DNA of 41,996 bases, taken from Burkholderiales bacterium (lineage in GTDB: Bacteria > Pseudomonadota > Gammaproteobacteria > Burkholderiales > SG8-41). Of the stretch, positions 14,370 to 23,602 are shown piece after piece. The notes beneath the pieces were generated by a model that saw only the letters and a program-made list of their open reading frames with translations, made no database searches and had not been told where the DNA came from. Numbering within the stretch: the first letter of the stretch is position 1; the number at the start of each line of letters is the position of its first letter. The DNA lies in NCBI GenBank assembly GCA_019635015.1, contig JAHCAG010000024.1, positions 1 to 41,996 of the forward strand. Reading direction: 5' to 3'. The position numbers were made by a program, and so were the translations under genes.

Positions 14370-15740
14370 TCAGGGTTTGGCATCCAGCTCCTGCCGGATT
14401 CCCAGGCGCTGGATGCGGTAGCGCAGGGCACGGAACGAGATGCCCAGCAGCTTGGCGGCTGCAGTCTGGTTGTAACGTGAGCGCTCGAGGGCATCCAGTA
14501 TCGCCTTGCGCTCGATCGCCTCCAGGCGTTCGGGCAGCGGCAGGCCGTCGATGTCCACCTCCGGCACAACGGCGCGCTCATGTGTCAGCTGCAGATCCCC
14601 GACCTCGATTTCGTCGCTGCTGGTCAGCGCCACCGCGCGCTCGAGGATGTTTTCGAGTTCGCGCACGTTGCCGGGAAAATGGTAGTCCTGCAGGGCCGCC
14701 ACGGCCTGCGCCGAGAGCCGCGGCACGCGGCCATCGGCGGCATGCCGCCCGAGTATCGCCGCAGCCAGCCGCGGGATGTCCTCGCGCAGTTCGCGCAGCG
14801 CCGGCATGCGCAGCTCGATCACATTCAGGCGGTAATAGAGATCCTGGCGGAAGGCGCCGCTTTTCACCTCGTCGGCAAGATGGCGGTGGGTGGCGCTGAT
14901 GATCCGCACATCGACCGGCTCCTCGCCGGTCGACCCCACCTTGCGCACGCGCTTCTCCTGGATCGCGCGCAGCAGCTTGACCTGCATCGACAGCGGCAGG
15001 TCGCCGACCTCGTCGAGGAACAGTGTGCCGCCGCTGGCAGCCTGGAAAAATCCGTCATGATCGGCGAGTGCTCCGGTGAACGCCCCCTTGCGGTGGCCGA
15101 AGAACTCGGACTCCATCAGGTTTTCGGGTATTGCTCCGCAGTTCACCGCCAGGAAGGGGCCTTCGCGGCGTGCGCTGTTAAGGTGGATCAGGCGCGCCGC
15201 GAGTTCCTTGCCGCTCCCCGACTCGCCGCTGATCTGCACCGGCGCCTGGCTGCGCGCCAGCTTGTCGATCAGTTGCCGCGCCTGCGCCATCAGCGGCGAT
15301 TCGCCGATCAGATGCGGCATGCCGGCCGCCGGCGGCGCACCCGCGTCGCCATCCCGGCGTTCCGCGCCGGGGCGCGGCAGCTTCAGGGCGGACCTGACCA
15401 GGGCGCGCAACTGGTCCAGGGATACCGGCTTGCCGAGATAATCGAAGGCGCCGGCTTTCAGCGCGGCCACCGCGTTTTCCGCGCTGCCATGCGCGGTGAT
15501 CACGGCGACCGGCAGGCTGGGATGGTTGCGCGTGATGTGCTCGACGATGGACAGTCCGTCGCCATCGGACAGCCGCATATCGGTAAGGCACAGCTCGAAG
15601 GTGTTGCAGCCGAGCAGCGACATGGCCTCGGACACGCTGCCCGCGCATTGCGGCTCCAGCCCCATGCGGATCAGCGTCATGCCGAGCAGTTCCCGGATGT
15701 CCGCTTCGTCATCGACGACCAGCACCTGCCCAGTGGCCAA
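14370..15740 (-). CDS. pilR: Type IV pilus response regulator PilR (NtrC family)
   Basis: A 456-residue sigma-54 activator. The receiver domain (1-120) has phospho-acceptor D54 in LTDMRL and the conserved KPV. The AAA+ domain (about 145-380) has Walker A GESGSGKE, the sigma-54 contact loop GAFTGA and Walker B GGTLFLDEVGD. A C-terminal Fis-type helix-turn-helix reads NQTAAAKLLGISFRALRYRIQRLG. The start is TTG 15740, chosen because AGGAG lies 6 nt upstream and the receiver begins at once (GQVLVVDDE). It lies 13 nt after pilS. By analogy with Pseudomonas and Neisseriales, it activates pilin transcription; no pilin gene is nearby. Confidence 0.93.
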   Translation of the reverse strand: MATGQVLVVDDEADIRELLGMTLIRMGLEPQCAGSVSEAMSLLGCNTFELCLTDMRLSDGDGLSIVEHITRNHPSLPVAVITAHGSAENAVAALKAGAFDYLGKPVSLDQLRALVRSALKLPRPGAERRDGDAGAPPAAGMPHLIGESPLMAQARQLIDKLARSQAPVQISGESGSGKELAARLIHLNSARREGPFLAVNCGAIPENLMESEFFGHRKGAFTGALADHDGFFQAASGGTLFLDEVGDLPLSMQVKLLRAIQEKRVRKVGSTGEEPVDVRIISATHRHLADEVKSGAFRQDLYYRLNVIELRMPALRELREDIPRLAAAILGRHAADGRVPRLSAQAVAALQDYHFPGNVRELENILERAVALTSSDEIEVGDLQLTHERAVVPEVDIDGLPLPERLEAIERKAILDALERSRYNQTAAAKLLGISFRALRYRIQRLGIRQELDAKP

Positions 15741-15753
15741 TGGCTTCTCCTGT

Positions 15754-17361
15754 TTACCCGGTAGCGCAGGTTACAGAGAACCGCGCGCCGCCGGCCGAAT
15801 CAACATACTCCAGTGCAGCCCCGTTGGCTTCGCAGATTTCCCGCGCCAGGTAGAGGCCCAGTCCGGTGCCGCCCGGCGAAGTCGTGAAAAACGGCTCGAA
15901 CAGCTTGTTGCGCGATTCCGGAGGTACACCCGGGCCGTCATCGACAACGTCCAATTTTACTGCATTGCCGCGGCCGGCCCGCGCCACCTCGAGCCGGATG
16001 CTGCCGGGGCTGCGGCGCGAGTGGCGCAGTGCATTCCGGCACAGGTTCCACAGCACCTGGTTGAGGTGATCGCGATCGAACATCACATGCACGTCGTCCG
16101 CCAGATGAAGCTCGATGACGTTAGCGGGAAGTTTTTCGGTGGCACTGAACTGCTCGACAAATCCGCGCAGATAAGTGCCGAGGTGAAAACGCTCGCGCTT
16201 CGCCCGTTCTCCGCGGTTGAGGGTCTGCACATCGTTGATCATGCGGTCGAGGCGCCGCGTGTTGTCATGGATGATGGTCATCAGGCGCTGCGCGCCGGCA
16301 GACACATCAGGCTCCTCCTGCAGCAGTTCCGCGGCATGACTGATGGCGCCGAGGGGGTTGCGGATCTCGTGGGCAATGTTGGCGGTGAGCCGGCCCAGCG
16401 CCGCCAGTTTCAGCTGCCGCGCCTCCGCCCGTATCCGCGCCATGTCCTCGAGAAAAATCACGGCCCCGGCACCCCGGCGCGGCGCCACCGGCACTAGGCG
16501 CGCGCGCAGATTGGCGCCGATTTCAAAGGCGTCCGGGGATTCGCGCCCCTGCTGGTCGCGCAGCCAGGATTCGACCCGCTCATACAGCGCCGGCGCGCGG
16601 TCGCGCAGCGCCACCACACCGCCGCCGCGCATGCCGCCGATCATGCGTTCTGCCGCAGTGTTGACCTGGCGCACGATGCCCGCGCCATCGACCACGATCA
16701 CCCCGTGCTCCATGTCCTGGATCACCAGCTGGTTGACCTGCGCCATGTTGGCAAGATCGATCTCCCGCTGGGCAGCCAGCCGCTCGCTGGCCAGCGAGCG
16801 GCTGGCCAGGGCATGCGCAAGCCAGGCGGTCGCGAAATAGGCGATCGACAGCAGCCCGGCCTGTGCGTACTGGGCACCGCTTTCGGAAAAACGCAGCACT
16901 TCGTAGGTGTGCTCGAGCAGCACCGCGATGGTCGCGATGGCGGCGAAAAAAAGCGTCAGCTGGCCGCGGGTGACCAGGCCTGCAGCAGCCAGCGACGTCA
17001 GCAACAGCAGGCCGAGGCCGCTGGACAGGCCGCCGCTGGCGTACATCAGCAGCACCACGAAAGCAATGTCGCCGCCGACCTGGATCGCAAGTTGCCAGGT
17101 GAAACGTTCCCGGGTGCGGATAACCGCGAACATCGCCAGGGCGAAGGCGGCGTAACCGGCCGCGGCAAGCAGGAACAGGCGCATGTCGCGCGAGCCGAAC
17201 TGCAGCGTGGACCCCCAGAATGCCGCGGCCAGCAGCAGCAGCAGCGCCGCGGCAAGCCGGTAGCCGTTGAACAGCTGCAGCGAACGCCAGTAGGCCTCCG
17301 GTGCGTGTCTGGCAGGGCCGGTTTCCCGGAGCTCTGTCGTTTCGGAAGATATGGCGTTCAA
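15754..17361 (-). CDS. pilS: Type IV pilus sensor histidine kinase PilS
   Basis: About 535 residues. Roughly six membrane segments lie between residues 30 and 200, followed by a linker (ASRSLASERLAAQREIDLANMAQVNQLVIQDMEHG) and a PAS-like domain (about 220-310). The kinase core has the H-box NIAHEIRNPLGAISHA, the N-box WNLCRNALRHS, the G1 box DDGPGVP, the F-box LFEPFFTT and the G2 box GGTGLGLYLA. The start is uncertain: TTG 17361 fits the spacing after the upstream gene but has no good ribosome site. Partner of the adjacent PilR. Confidence 0.92.
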   Translation of the reverse strand: MNAISSETTELRETGPARHAPEAYWRSLQLFNGYRLAAALLLLLAAAFWGSTLQFGSRDMRLFLLAAAGYAAFALAMFAVIRTRERFTWQLAIQVGGDIAFVVLLMYASGGLSSGLGLLLLTSLAAAGLVTRGQLTLFFAAIATIAVLLEHTYEVLRFSESGAQYAQAGLLSIAYFATAWLAHALASRSLASERLAAQREIDLANMAQVNQLVIQDMEHGVIVVDGAGIVRQVNTAAERMIGGMRGGGVVALRDRAPALYERVESWLRDQQGRESPDAFEIGANLRARLVPVAPRRGAGAVIFLEDMARIRAEARQLKLAALGRLTANIAHEIRNPLGAISHAAELLQEEPDVSAGAQRLMTIIHDNTRRLDRMINDVQTLNRGERAKRERFHLGTYLRGFVEQFSATEKLPANVIELHLADDVHVMFDRDHLNQVLWNLCRNALRHSRRSPGSIRLEVARAGRGNAVKLDVVDDGPGVPPESRNKLFEPFFTTSPGGTGLGLYLAREICEANGAALEYVDSAGGARFSVTCATG

Positions 17362-17370
17362 AACCGTCTG

Positions 17371-17595
17371 TCAGCGCGGGGGGCGGAACTGCTCGCGGTG
17401 AGCTTCCGAGCAGAACTGGCGTTCGCCGGCCACCACACCCTCACCACGCGGGAAATGGATGCCGCAGTGCGCGCAGCCCACCATGTCTTGCGGCGGCGGC
17501 ACCGGTCGCGACTCCTGGTCCGGCCGCCGGCGGCGGCCGCGCAGCAGCCATATTGCGAGTGCCACAACGATTGCGACAAGCAGAAACTTGACCAT
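17371..17595 (-). CDS. PP0621-like small membrane protein with cysteine motif
   Basis: A 74-residue protein: one N-terminal membrane segment (MVKFLLVAIVVALAIWLLRG), an Arg/Pro linker, then VGCAHCGIHFPRGEGVV and a third cysteine in FCSEAHREQF, a likely zinc-ribbon-like CxxC-x(n)-C-H site. The pattern is that of the PP0621 family, which often precedes pilS in proteobacteria; its function is unknown. It ends 9 nt before the pilS start, so it heads the pilSR operon. Confidence 0.75.
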   Translation of the reverse strand: MVKFLLVAIVVALAIWLLRGRRRRPDQESRPVPPPQDMVGCAHCGIHFPRGEGVVAGERQFCSEAHREQFRPPR

Positions 17596-17661
17596 CGATA
17601 TCCCAGGAAGCCGGACGACCCGTCATGCGCAATCCAGAGCAACGCCTCCCGGCGCGGGCTC

Positions 17662-18195
17662 TCAGGCGCGCGCCTGCTCCGGGTCCACGGCCAGCGCCTC
17701 CAGAAAACGCGACACCAGATTGTAGCCCCCGATGGTCGCCGTGAGTTCGACGATTTCACGCCGGCTGAAATGGGGCCGCAGCGCATCGAACACTGCGTCG
17801 GGGACGTGGATGTCCCGCGTCATTGCATCGGTATAGGCCAGCACCGCACGCTGCGCCGGCGTCAGCGCCGGGGAATCCTGCCAGCGGTCGAGCATGTCGA
17901 TCTGCGCCTGGGTCACGCCTTCGCGCAGTGCAAAGGGCACATGCACCTGGTATTCGTAGGAGGCCCCATTGAGCAGGGCAACCCGCAGGATCACCAGTTC
18001 CCGGTAGTCGCCGCGCAGGGTGCATTGCTGGCGTATCGCGGTGAACAGGGCCAGCCAGCCTTCGGCCACGGGCGGCGCATTGAGCAGCATGCTGTAGAGA
18101 TTCAGCATCCGGCCGTCACGCTCCCTGCGTATCTGGTCGGCAAGCGCCTGCACCGCAGGGCTGCTGTTCTCGTCGCCGTAGGCTACGCGGGCCAT
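17662..18195 (-). CDS. Carboxymuconolactone decarboxylase (CMD) family protein
   Basis: A 177-residue helical protein. The CMD core holds RGDYRELVILRVALLNGASYEYQVHVPFALREGVTQAQIDML, with the conserved Glu and His of EYQVH. The two cysteines of AhpD-type peroxidases (ExxCxxCxxH) are absent, so a disulfide peroxidase role is unlikely. ATG 18195 has GGAG about 8 nt upstream; an earlier start would reach toward the tRNA and is rejected. It lies between tRNA-Pro and the PP0621-like gene on the same strand. The substrate is unknown. Confidence 0.78.
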   Translation of the reverse strand: MARVAYGDENSSPAVQALADQIRRERDGRMLNLYSMLLNAPPVAEGWLALFTAIRQQCTLRGDYRELVILRVALLNGASYEYQVHVPFALREGVTQAQIDMLDRWQDSPALTPAQRAVLAYTDAMTRDIHVPDAVFDALRPHFSRREIVELTATIGGYNLVSRFLEALAVDPEQARA

Positions 18196-18266
18196 CCGCA
18201 AAACTCCGGAATCGGGAAGGCCGGAACGGGCCGTCTGACACGGTCCGGCCGGCATCCAGAAAATGG

Positions 18267-18343
<77 letters not shown>

Positions 18344-18398
18344 AATTGACATCAACCGCAGACACAAACAACAAGGGCACGCTGCACGTGCCCTTCGG

Positions 18399-19367
18399 TC
18401 AATGCGTCCGCGTCACCGCGAACGACGCCAATTGTAACAAATAATCCCGGTACTGCGTGTGCGGAATCTCTGCCAGAGCAGCACATGCGGCCTGCGCTTC
18501 CGCCTCGGCCTGACGCCTCGTGTAATCGAGTGCGCCCGAGCGGTGTATCGCAGCCAGAACAGCATTGATCTCGGCCAGGCCGCCCGACTCCAGTGCCCGG
18601 CGCACCACGGCGGCTTCGTCCGGGGTGCCCTGCCGGATCACCCGGATCAGCGGCAATGTCGGCTTGCCTTCGGCCAGGTCATCACCGACATTCTTGCCGA
18701 TCACTGCGGAGTCCCCGGAATAGTCCAGCAGGTCATCGACCAGCTGGAATGCGGTGCCGAGGTGGCTGCCATAAGCAGCCATCGCCGCCTCGGTCTGCGA
18801 AGTGGCCCCCGCGAGCAGGGCGCCCAGCCTGGCGGCCGCCTCAAACAGCTTGGCCGTCTTGTAGCGGATCACCTTCAGATAGCCCGCCTCGTCAACATCG
18901 GCATTCCGGCAGTTCATCAGTTGCAGGACCTCGCCCTCGGCGATGACATTGGTCGCATCGGCGAGCACCTGCAGCACCCGCATGTCATCGACGTTCACCA
19001 TCATCTGGAAAGCGCGGGAATACACGAAATCACCGACCAGGACCGAGGCCGCATTGCCGAACAGGGTGTTTGCCGTCGGACGTCCCCGCCGCAGCGAGGA
19101 TTCGTCGACAACGTCATCGTGGAGCAGCGTCGCGGTGTGGATGAATTCCACCACCGCGGCAAGCGTGTGGTGTGCGCTGCCGCGGTAGCCCATCGCCCCG
19201 GCCGACAGCAGCACCAGCGCCGGCCGCAGGCGCTTGCCGCCCCCGCCGATGATGTATTCGGCGACCTGGCGGATCAGCGCGACATCGGAATGCAACCGGT
19301 CGCGGATGACGTCATCCACGGCCTGCATGTCGGGGGCGAGCAATTCGCCTAGTTTTTCGAGAAACAC
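18399..19367 (-). CDS. ispB: Octaprenyl diphosphate synthase (trans-polyprenyl synthase)
   Basis: A 322-residue enzyme that extends farnesyl diphosphate to the long side chain of ubiquinone. Both Asp-rich motifs are present: LLHDDVVDESSLRRG (first) and QLVDDLLDYSGD (second), plus GGGGKRLRPALVLL near the N-terminus. The start GTG 19367 is chosen because the product then aligns with E. coli IspB from residue 1 (FLEKLGELLAPDM) and has almost the same length; an open frame reaches 19439 but lacks family similarity. It diverges from rplU, as in many proteobacteria. Confidence 0.93.
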   Translation of the reverse strand: MFLEKLGELLAPDMQAVDDVIRDRLHSDVALIRQVAEYIIGGGGKRLRPALVLLSAGAMGYRGSAHHTLAAVVEFIHTATLLHDDVVDESSLRRGRPTANTLFGNAASVLVGDFVYSRAFQMMVNVDDMRVLQVLADATNVIAEGEVLQLMNCRNADVDEAGYLKVIRYKTAKLFEAAARLGALLAGATSQTEAAMAAYGSHLGTAFQLVDDLLDYSGDSAVIGKNVGDDLAEGKPTLPLIRVIRQGTPDEAAVVRRALESGGLAEINAVLAAIHRSGALDYTRRQAEAEAQAACAALAEIPHTQYRDYLLQLASFAVTRTH

Positions 19368-19504
19368 GGGAAGCCGGGAAAAAGGCGGATCATAACAATT
19401 CCCCCGCCTGCCGGCGCTCCCGGCTCCCTGCCGGAACACCCGACACCCGCCCTAATTCCTTGATTTTCATGAACTATCGATATCCGGTCGTGTTTCGGTA
19501 AGCT

Positions 19505-19533
19505 TTGACTGCGGACACGCCGGCTTGTATAAT
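19505..19533 (+). promoter_or_regulatory. Strong sigma-70 promoter of rplU-rpmA
   Basis: -35 TTGACT (19505-19510), 17-bp spacer, perfect -10 TATAAT (19528-19533). This is close to consensus, as expected for ribosomal protein genes. Confidence 0.9.
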
Positions 19534-19566
19534 CCGCGGCTTTCCGTGGTTCTGAGGGGTTATCCA

Positions 19567-19878
19567 ATGTATGCGGTAGTCAAGACCGGTGGCAAGCAGT
19601 ACCGCGTGAGCGCCGGCACCAAAATCAAGGTCGAGCAACTGCCGGCCGATGTCGGATCGGAAGTCACCCTGGACCAGGTTCTGATGGTTGCCCAGGATGG
19701 CAGCGTCAAACTCGGCACGCCGCTGGTATCGGGCGCTGCGGTCACCGCAAAAGTGGTTTCGCAGGGCCGCGGCGACAAGGTGCGCATTTTCAAGATGCGC
19801 CGGCGCAAACACTATCGCAAGACCCAGGGCCACCGGCAGAACTTCACCGAGCTCGAAATCACGGGCATTGCAGGCTAA
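19567..19878 (+). CDS. rplU: 50S ribosomal protein L21
   Basis: A 103-residue protein, the same length as in E. coli. It starts [25 protein letters not shown] and carries [29 protein letters not shown] with the L21 signature near the end. It binds 23S rRNA in the large subunit. ATG 19567 is preceded by GAGGGG. It is the first gene of the rplU-rpmA transcript from the strong promoter at 19505-19533. Confidence 0.98.
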   Translation: MYAVVKTGGKQYRVSAGTKIKVEQLPADVGSEVTLDQVLMVAQDGSVKLGTPLVSGAAVTAKVVSQGRGDKVRIFKMRRRKHYRKTQGHRQNFTELEITGIAG

Positions 19879-19889
19879 GGAGCAATCGA

Positions 19890-20147
19890 ATGGCACATAA
19901 AAAAGCAGGCGGCAGTTCACGCAACGGCCGCGACTCGGAAGCCAAACGGCTTGGCGTCAAGCGTTTCGGCGGTGAACTGGTTCCGGCGGGCAGCATCATC
20001 GTGCGCCAGCGCGGCACCCGCATGCATGCCGGCGAAAACGTCGGCATCGGCCGCGACCACACGCTGTTCGCGAAAGTGGACGGGCGCGTGCAGTTCGCGG
20101 AAAAGGGCCCCCAGCAGCGCAAGACCGTGAGCGTCGTTCCTGCCTGA
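19890..20147 (+). CDS. rpmA: 50S ribosomal protein L27
   Basis: An 85-residue protein starting [28 protein letters not shown] and containing [26 protein letters not shown], the complete L27 pattern. The short flexible N-terminus reaches the peptidyl-transferase centre. There is no Firmicutes-type N-terminal propeptide. AGGAG lies 7 nt upstream of the ATG, 11 nt after the rplU stop. Confidence 0.98.
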   Translation: MAHKKAGGSSRNGRDSEAKRLGVKRFGGELVPAGSIIVRQRGTRMHAGENVGIGRDHTLFAKVDGRVQFAEKGPQQRKTVSVVPA

Positions 20148-20165
20148 GCCCCTTGTGCTTCGCTG

Positions 20166-20200
20166 AAAAGGCCCTGTTGAACGACAGGGCCTTTTTGTTT
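20166..20200 (+). terminator. Rho-independent terminator after rpmA
   Basis: 12-bp stem AAAAGGCCCTGT (20166-20177) with ACAGGGCCTTTT (20184-20195), 6-nt loop, then more T. It ends 11 nt before the obgE start, so obgE needs read-through or a promoter inside this region. Confidence 0.92.
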
Positions 20201-20211
20201 CGGGACCTTCC

Positions 20212-21273
20212 ATGAAATTCATTGATGAAGCGCGCATTGAAGTCCACGCCGGCAAGGGCGGGGACGGTGTCGCCAGTTTCCGCCGCGAGAAATTCGTGCC
20301 GCGCGGCGGACCGGACGGCGGCGACGGCGGGCGCGGTGGCAGCATCCATGCCGTTGCCGACCGCAACATCAACACGCTGATCGACTACCGCTACGCCCGC
20401 ATCCATCGCGCCAAAAACGGCCAGAAGGGCATGGGCTCGGACTGCTTCGGCCGCGCCGCAGACGATATCGTGCTGCGCATGCCGGTGGGCACCGTGATCA
20501 GCGACGCCGAAACCGGCGAAGTGCTGTTCGACCTGGCGCAGGACGGCGAAAAGGTCGTACTCGCACAGGGCGGTCGCGGAGGGCTGGGCAACCTCCATTT
20601 CAAGTCCAGCACCAACCGCGCCCCGCGGCAGTTCACGGTGGGGGAACCCGGTGTCTCGCGCCTGCTCAAGCTGGAGCTGAAGGTGCTCGCCGACGTCGGC
20701 CTGCTCGGCATGCCCAACGCCGGCAAGTCGACGCTGATCCGCTCGATATCCGCGGCCCGCCCGAAGGTCGCCGACTACCCGTTCACCACGCTGCAACCCA
20801 ATCTCGGCGTGGTGCGGGTCGACGACAACCGCAGCTTCGTGGTTGCCGACATCCCGGGCCTGATCGAAGGCGCCGCCGAAGGCGCCGGACTTGGTCACCA
20901 GTTCCTGCGCCATCTCTCGCGCACCCGGCTGCTGCTGCACGTCATCGACGTGGCGCCGCCGGATCCGGACGCCGACGTGGTGCGTGATGCCAAGGCGCTG
21001 GTACGCGAACTGCGCAAGTACGACGAGGCGCTGTATCGCAAACCGCGCTGGCTGGTGTTCAACAAACTCGATCTGGTTCCCGAAGATGAACGGGAAGCCC
21101 TGGTGCGCCGCCTGAAAAAACAGCTCGGTGCGCAGCGCCGGAGTTTCGGCATTTCAGCCATCAGCGGAGACGGCTGCAGGCCGCTGGTTTACGCCGTCAT
21201 GGAACACATTGCCGCCGCACCGCCCGCGCGCAAGGCCGCGCGCAGCAAGGATGCTGCCGCAACAGACGCATGA
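20212..21273 (+). CDS. obgE: Obg family GTPase (CgtA)
   Basis: A 353-residue ribosome-associated GTPase. The N-terminal glycine-rich Obg fold (1-158) includes [17 protein letters not shown] and [12 protein letters not shown]. The G domain follows, with G1 [10 protein letters not shown]3 DIPGLIEGA and G4 NKLD. It acts in late 50S assembly and stress signalling. The C-terminal tail is short and basic (ARKAARSKD). Its stop overlaps the proB start (ATGA). Position after rplU-rpmA is conserved in most bacteria. Confidence 0.97.
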   Translation: MKFIDEARIEVHAGKGGDGVASFRREKFVPRGGPDGGDGGRGGSIHAVADRNINTLIDYRYARIHRAKNGQKGMGSDCFGRAADDIVLRMPVGTVISDAETGEVLFDLAQDGEKVVLAQGGRGGLGNLHFKSSTNRAPRQFTVGEPGVSRLLKLELKVLADVGLLGMPNAGKSTLIRSISAARPKVADYPFTTLQPNLGVVRVDDNRSFVVADIPGLIEGAAEGAGLGHQFLRHLSRTRLLLHVIDVAPPDPDADVVRDAKALVRELRKYDEALYRKPRWLVFNKLDLVPEDEREALVRRLKKQLGAQRRSFGISAISGDGCRPLVYAVMEHIAAAPPARKAARSKDAAATDA

Positions 21274-22406
21274 CAGCCGCCGCGAACATGGAATCGGTCA
21301 TCAGGAAGGCCCGCCGCATCGTCGTCAAGGTCGGCAGCGGGCTGGTCACCAATGCCGGACTCGGACTCGACCACGGCGCGCTGACCGGCTGGGCGGAACA
21401 GATCGCACGTCTGCGCAAGGAGGGCCGGCAGATCGTGCTGGTGTCCAGCGGCGCCATCGCCGAAGGCATGCAACGCCTGGGCTGGACACGCCGTCCGCAC
21501 GCGCTGCATGAGTTGCAGGCTGCGGCCGCGGTCGGACAGATGGGCCTGGTTCAGGTCTACGAATCCTGTTTCCGCAGTCACGGCCTGCTGGCCTCGCAGG
21601 TGCTGCTGACACACGAGGACCTCGCCGACCGCAAGCGCTACCTCAACGCGCGTTCGACAATGCGCACCCTGCTCGATCTCGGCGCGATCCCGGTGATCAA
21701 CGAGAACGATACCGTCGCGATGGATGAAATCCGCTTCGGCGACAACGACACGCTGGCGGCCATGGTCACCAACCTGATCGAAGCCGATGCGCTGGTCATA
21801 CTCACCGACCAGCGCGGGCTCTACAGCGCCGATCCGCGCAGGGATCCGCAGGCCAGCCTCATTGCGGACGCGACCGCGGGCGATCCTTACCTCGAAACGA
21901 TTGCGGGCTCGACCGGCAGCGCGATCGCGCGCGGCGGCATGCTGACAAAGATTCTCGCCGCCAAGCGGGCAGCGCGCAGCGGCGCCGATACCGTGATTGC
22001 CTGGGGACGCGAACCCGGTGTGCTGCTGCGGCTGGCGGCCGGCGAACGCATCGGCACCCAGATCCTCGCCGGGCAGGCGACCATCGCGGCGCGCAAACAG
22101 TGGCTGGCCGACCACCTGCAGGTGCGGGGTCGCGTCACACTGGACGCCGGCGCGGTCAAGGCACTGCTGATCGACGGCAAGAGCCTGCTGCCGGTGGGCG
22201 TATGCCGGGTCGAAGGCGGGTTCGAGCGCGGCGAGGTCGTCGCCTGCGTCGATGAATCAGGACGGGAAATCGCCCGCGGACTGGTCAACTATGGCCATGC
22301 CGACGCGACGCGCATCCTGCGCACGCCATCGAACCAGATCGAATCCAGGCTCGGTTATGTCGACGAACCGGAGCTGATACACCGGGACAACCTGGTCCTG
22401 CTGTAA
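21270..22406 (+). CDS. proB: Glutamate 5-kinase
   Basis: A 378-residue enzyme that phosphorylates L-glutamate in the first step of proline synthesis. The amino acid kinase domain (about 12-265) has [10 protein letters not shown], the SSGAIAEGM segment, INENDTVA and the [11 protein letters not shown] motif. The PUA domain (about 285-370) ends the protein. ATG 21270 overlaps the obgE stop by 4 nt, so translation is coupled; an internal ATG at 21288 is an alternative start. No proA is adjacent; the next gene is convergent. Confidence 0.95.
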   Translation: MTAAANMESVIRKARRIVVKVGSGLVTNAGLGLDHGALTGWAEQIARLRKEGRQIVLVSSGAIAEGMQRLGWTRRPHALHELQAAAAVGQMGLVQVYESCFRSHGLLASQVLLTHEDLADRKRYLNARSTMRTLLDLGAIPVINENDTVAMDEIRFGDNDTLAAMVTNLIEADALVILTDQRGLYSADPRRDPQASLIADATAGDPYLETIAGSTGSAIARGGMLTKILAAKRAARSGADTVIAWGREPGVLLRLAAGERIGTQILAGQATIAARKQWLADHLQVRGRVTLDAGAVKALLIDGKSLLPVGVCRVEGGFERGEVVACVDESGREIARGLVNYGHADATRILRTPSNQIESRLGYVDEPELIHRDNLVLL

Positions 22407-22414
22407 GGGCGGAA

Positions 22415-22957
22415 TCAGTCGATAGCCTGCGGTCGCACAGGGCCGCGGCGAAGCGCCTGAACGATCTGCTCTGCGGTCCCCCTGACGAACTTGCCATTGC
22501 AGGCAAACTCGCCATACAGGGTGATGTGGTGGGCATTGACTTCCTTGAATTCGATGTATTTCCAATGCGGGTTGCGTGCGCGCACCCAGCCGCCTCCGGC
22601 GCGTCCGATCGCGTAGTATTTCTGCTCCCGGGTCTCGCAGCGGATACCCTCGAAAGACACGTTGGTGGCGCCGCCCGAGGTCTTGATAACCAGCGTGTAG
22701 CGCACGACGCCGTCCTTGTCCGCCGAAACAGACCTGCCGTCGACAAAAAACCGGTGGCTGGATACCGAGCCGACGTCAAGGGGAATCAGGCTGCCGTCCG
22801 CAGGGTAAGGCGGCAGCTGGGACTGCATTTCCGCCCACGAGGTGATCTCGCGATCAAATTTGTAGTCCCATCCGTCCCATTGCGACTGCGCCAGGGCGGA
22901 TGCGGCAAAAAAAACGCCCGTAATTGCGGCCAGGATGTGCTTGATCGGCATGTTCAT
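22415..22957 (-). CDS. CNP1-like family secreted protein
   Basis: A 180-residue protein with a signal peptide (MNMPIKHILAAITGVFFAASALAQ) and a domain carrying FDREITSWAEMQSQLPPYP, RYTLVIKTSGGATNVSFEGIRCETREQKYYAIG and VNAHHITLYGEFAC. This is the CNP1-like family of proteobacteria, of unknown function. The start is either ATG 22957 or ATG 22951, both giving a good signal peptide. It converges with proB, 8 nt apart. Confidence 0.75.
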   Translation of the reverse strand: MNMPIKHILAAITGVFFAASALAQSQWDGWDYKFDREITSWAEMQSQLPPYPADGSLIPLDVGSVSSHRFFVDGRSVSADKDGVVRYTLVIKTSGGATNVSFEGIRCETREQKYYAIGRAGGGWVRARNPHWKYIEFKEVNAHHITLYGEFACNGKFVRGTAEQIVQALRRGPVRPQAID

Positions 22958-23009
22958 GCGCCGATTGTAGCGCCCGCAACGGTTGTGCGGGCATCGCCGG
23001 CGCTCCGCA

Positions 23010-23594
23010 CTAGGCCAGATCGGCCATGAGAGAGGCACGTGTTGCGTCACCGACACGCTCCACGGTCACCGAATAATTCGGGTGGTCAACGCCTGCCGCG
23101 AGTCCCGCCCCGCCACGCAGCGCCTTGACCATTGCCGGGGTGAGTTCGAAACGCATGAAATGCACCGAGGAGGTTTTTTCGGCATTTTCGCGTTCGAGGT
23201 CTTCGTCGGCGATCGCATAAACACGGTCACAGCCCACCACCTGCATCCAGACCCTGTCCTCGACGCCGATCAGTTTTGCCAGCCAGGCACGGCGCTCGTT
23301 CTCGTCCGGGTACTCGATCATCATCGTAGCCTTCCAGTTGCTGCCATCCGGAATCAGCGGATTGTAGGCCTCGAGTTCGTCGTTGATGCCCTCTTCCTCG
23401 AAAATGCGTTCGGCGCGCAGCATTTCCTGCACCTGGTAGCGGATGGTCAGCTCGTCTTCGAAGATCAGCGTGATGTTGCCGCCGAGGTGCAACACGCGGT
23501 CCTTCTTGTGCGCCATGACCTTCGCGCGGAATTCCGGGCGTGCCTTGGCATAAGCCTCAAGCGGCATCAGGGTGTCTCGGGTAATTTGCGGCAT
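23010..23594 (-). CDS. DUF3501 family protein
   Basis: A 194-residue soluble protein opening with QITRDTLMPLEAYAKARPEFRAKVMAHKK and continuing GNITLIFEDELTIRYQVQEMLRAERIF, the DUF3501 pattern. Proteins of this family recur beside rubrerythrin and a GlpC-like Fe-S oxidoreductase, as here, suggesting a shared redox or peroxide-defence role that is not proven. ATG 23594 has GAGAG at good spacing; a GTG at 23606 overlapping the upstream stop (GTGA) is an equally legal start. Confidence 0.8.
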   Translation of the reverse strand: MPQITRDTLMPLEAYAKARPEFRAKVMAHKKDRVLHLGGNITLIFEDELTIRYQVQEMLRAERIFEEEGINDELEAYNPLIPDGSNWKATMMIEYPDENERRAWLAKLIGVEDRVWMQVVGCDRVYAIADEDLERENAEKTSSVHFMRFELTPAMVKALRGGAGLAAGVDHPNYSVTVERVGDATRASLMADLA

Positions 23595-23602
23595 GTTCGC
23601 TC

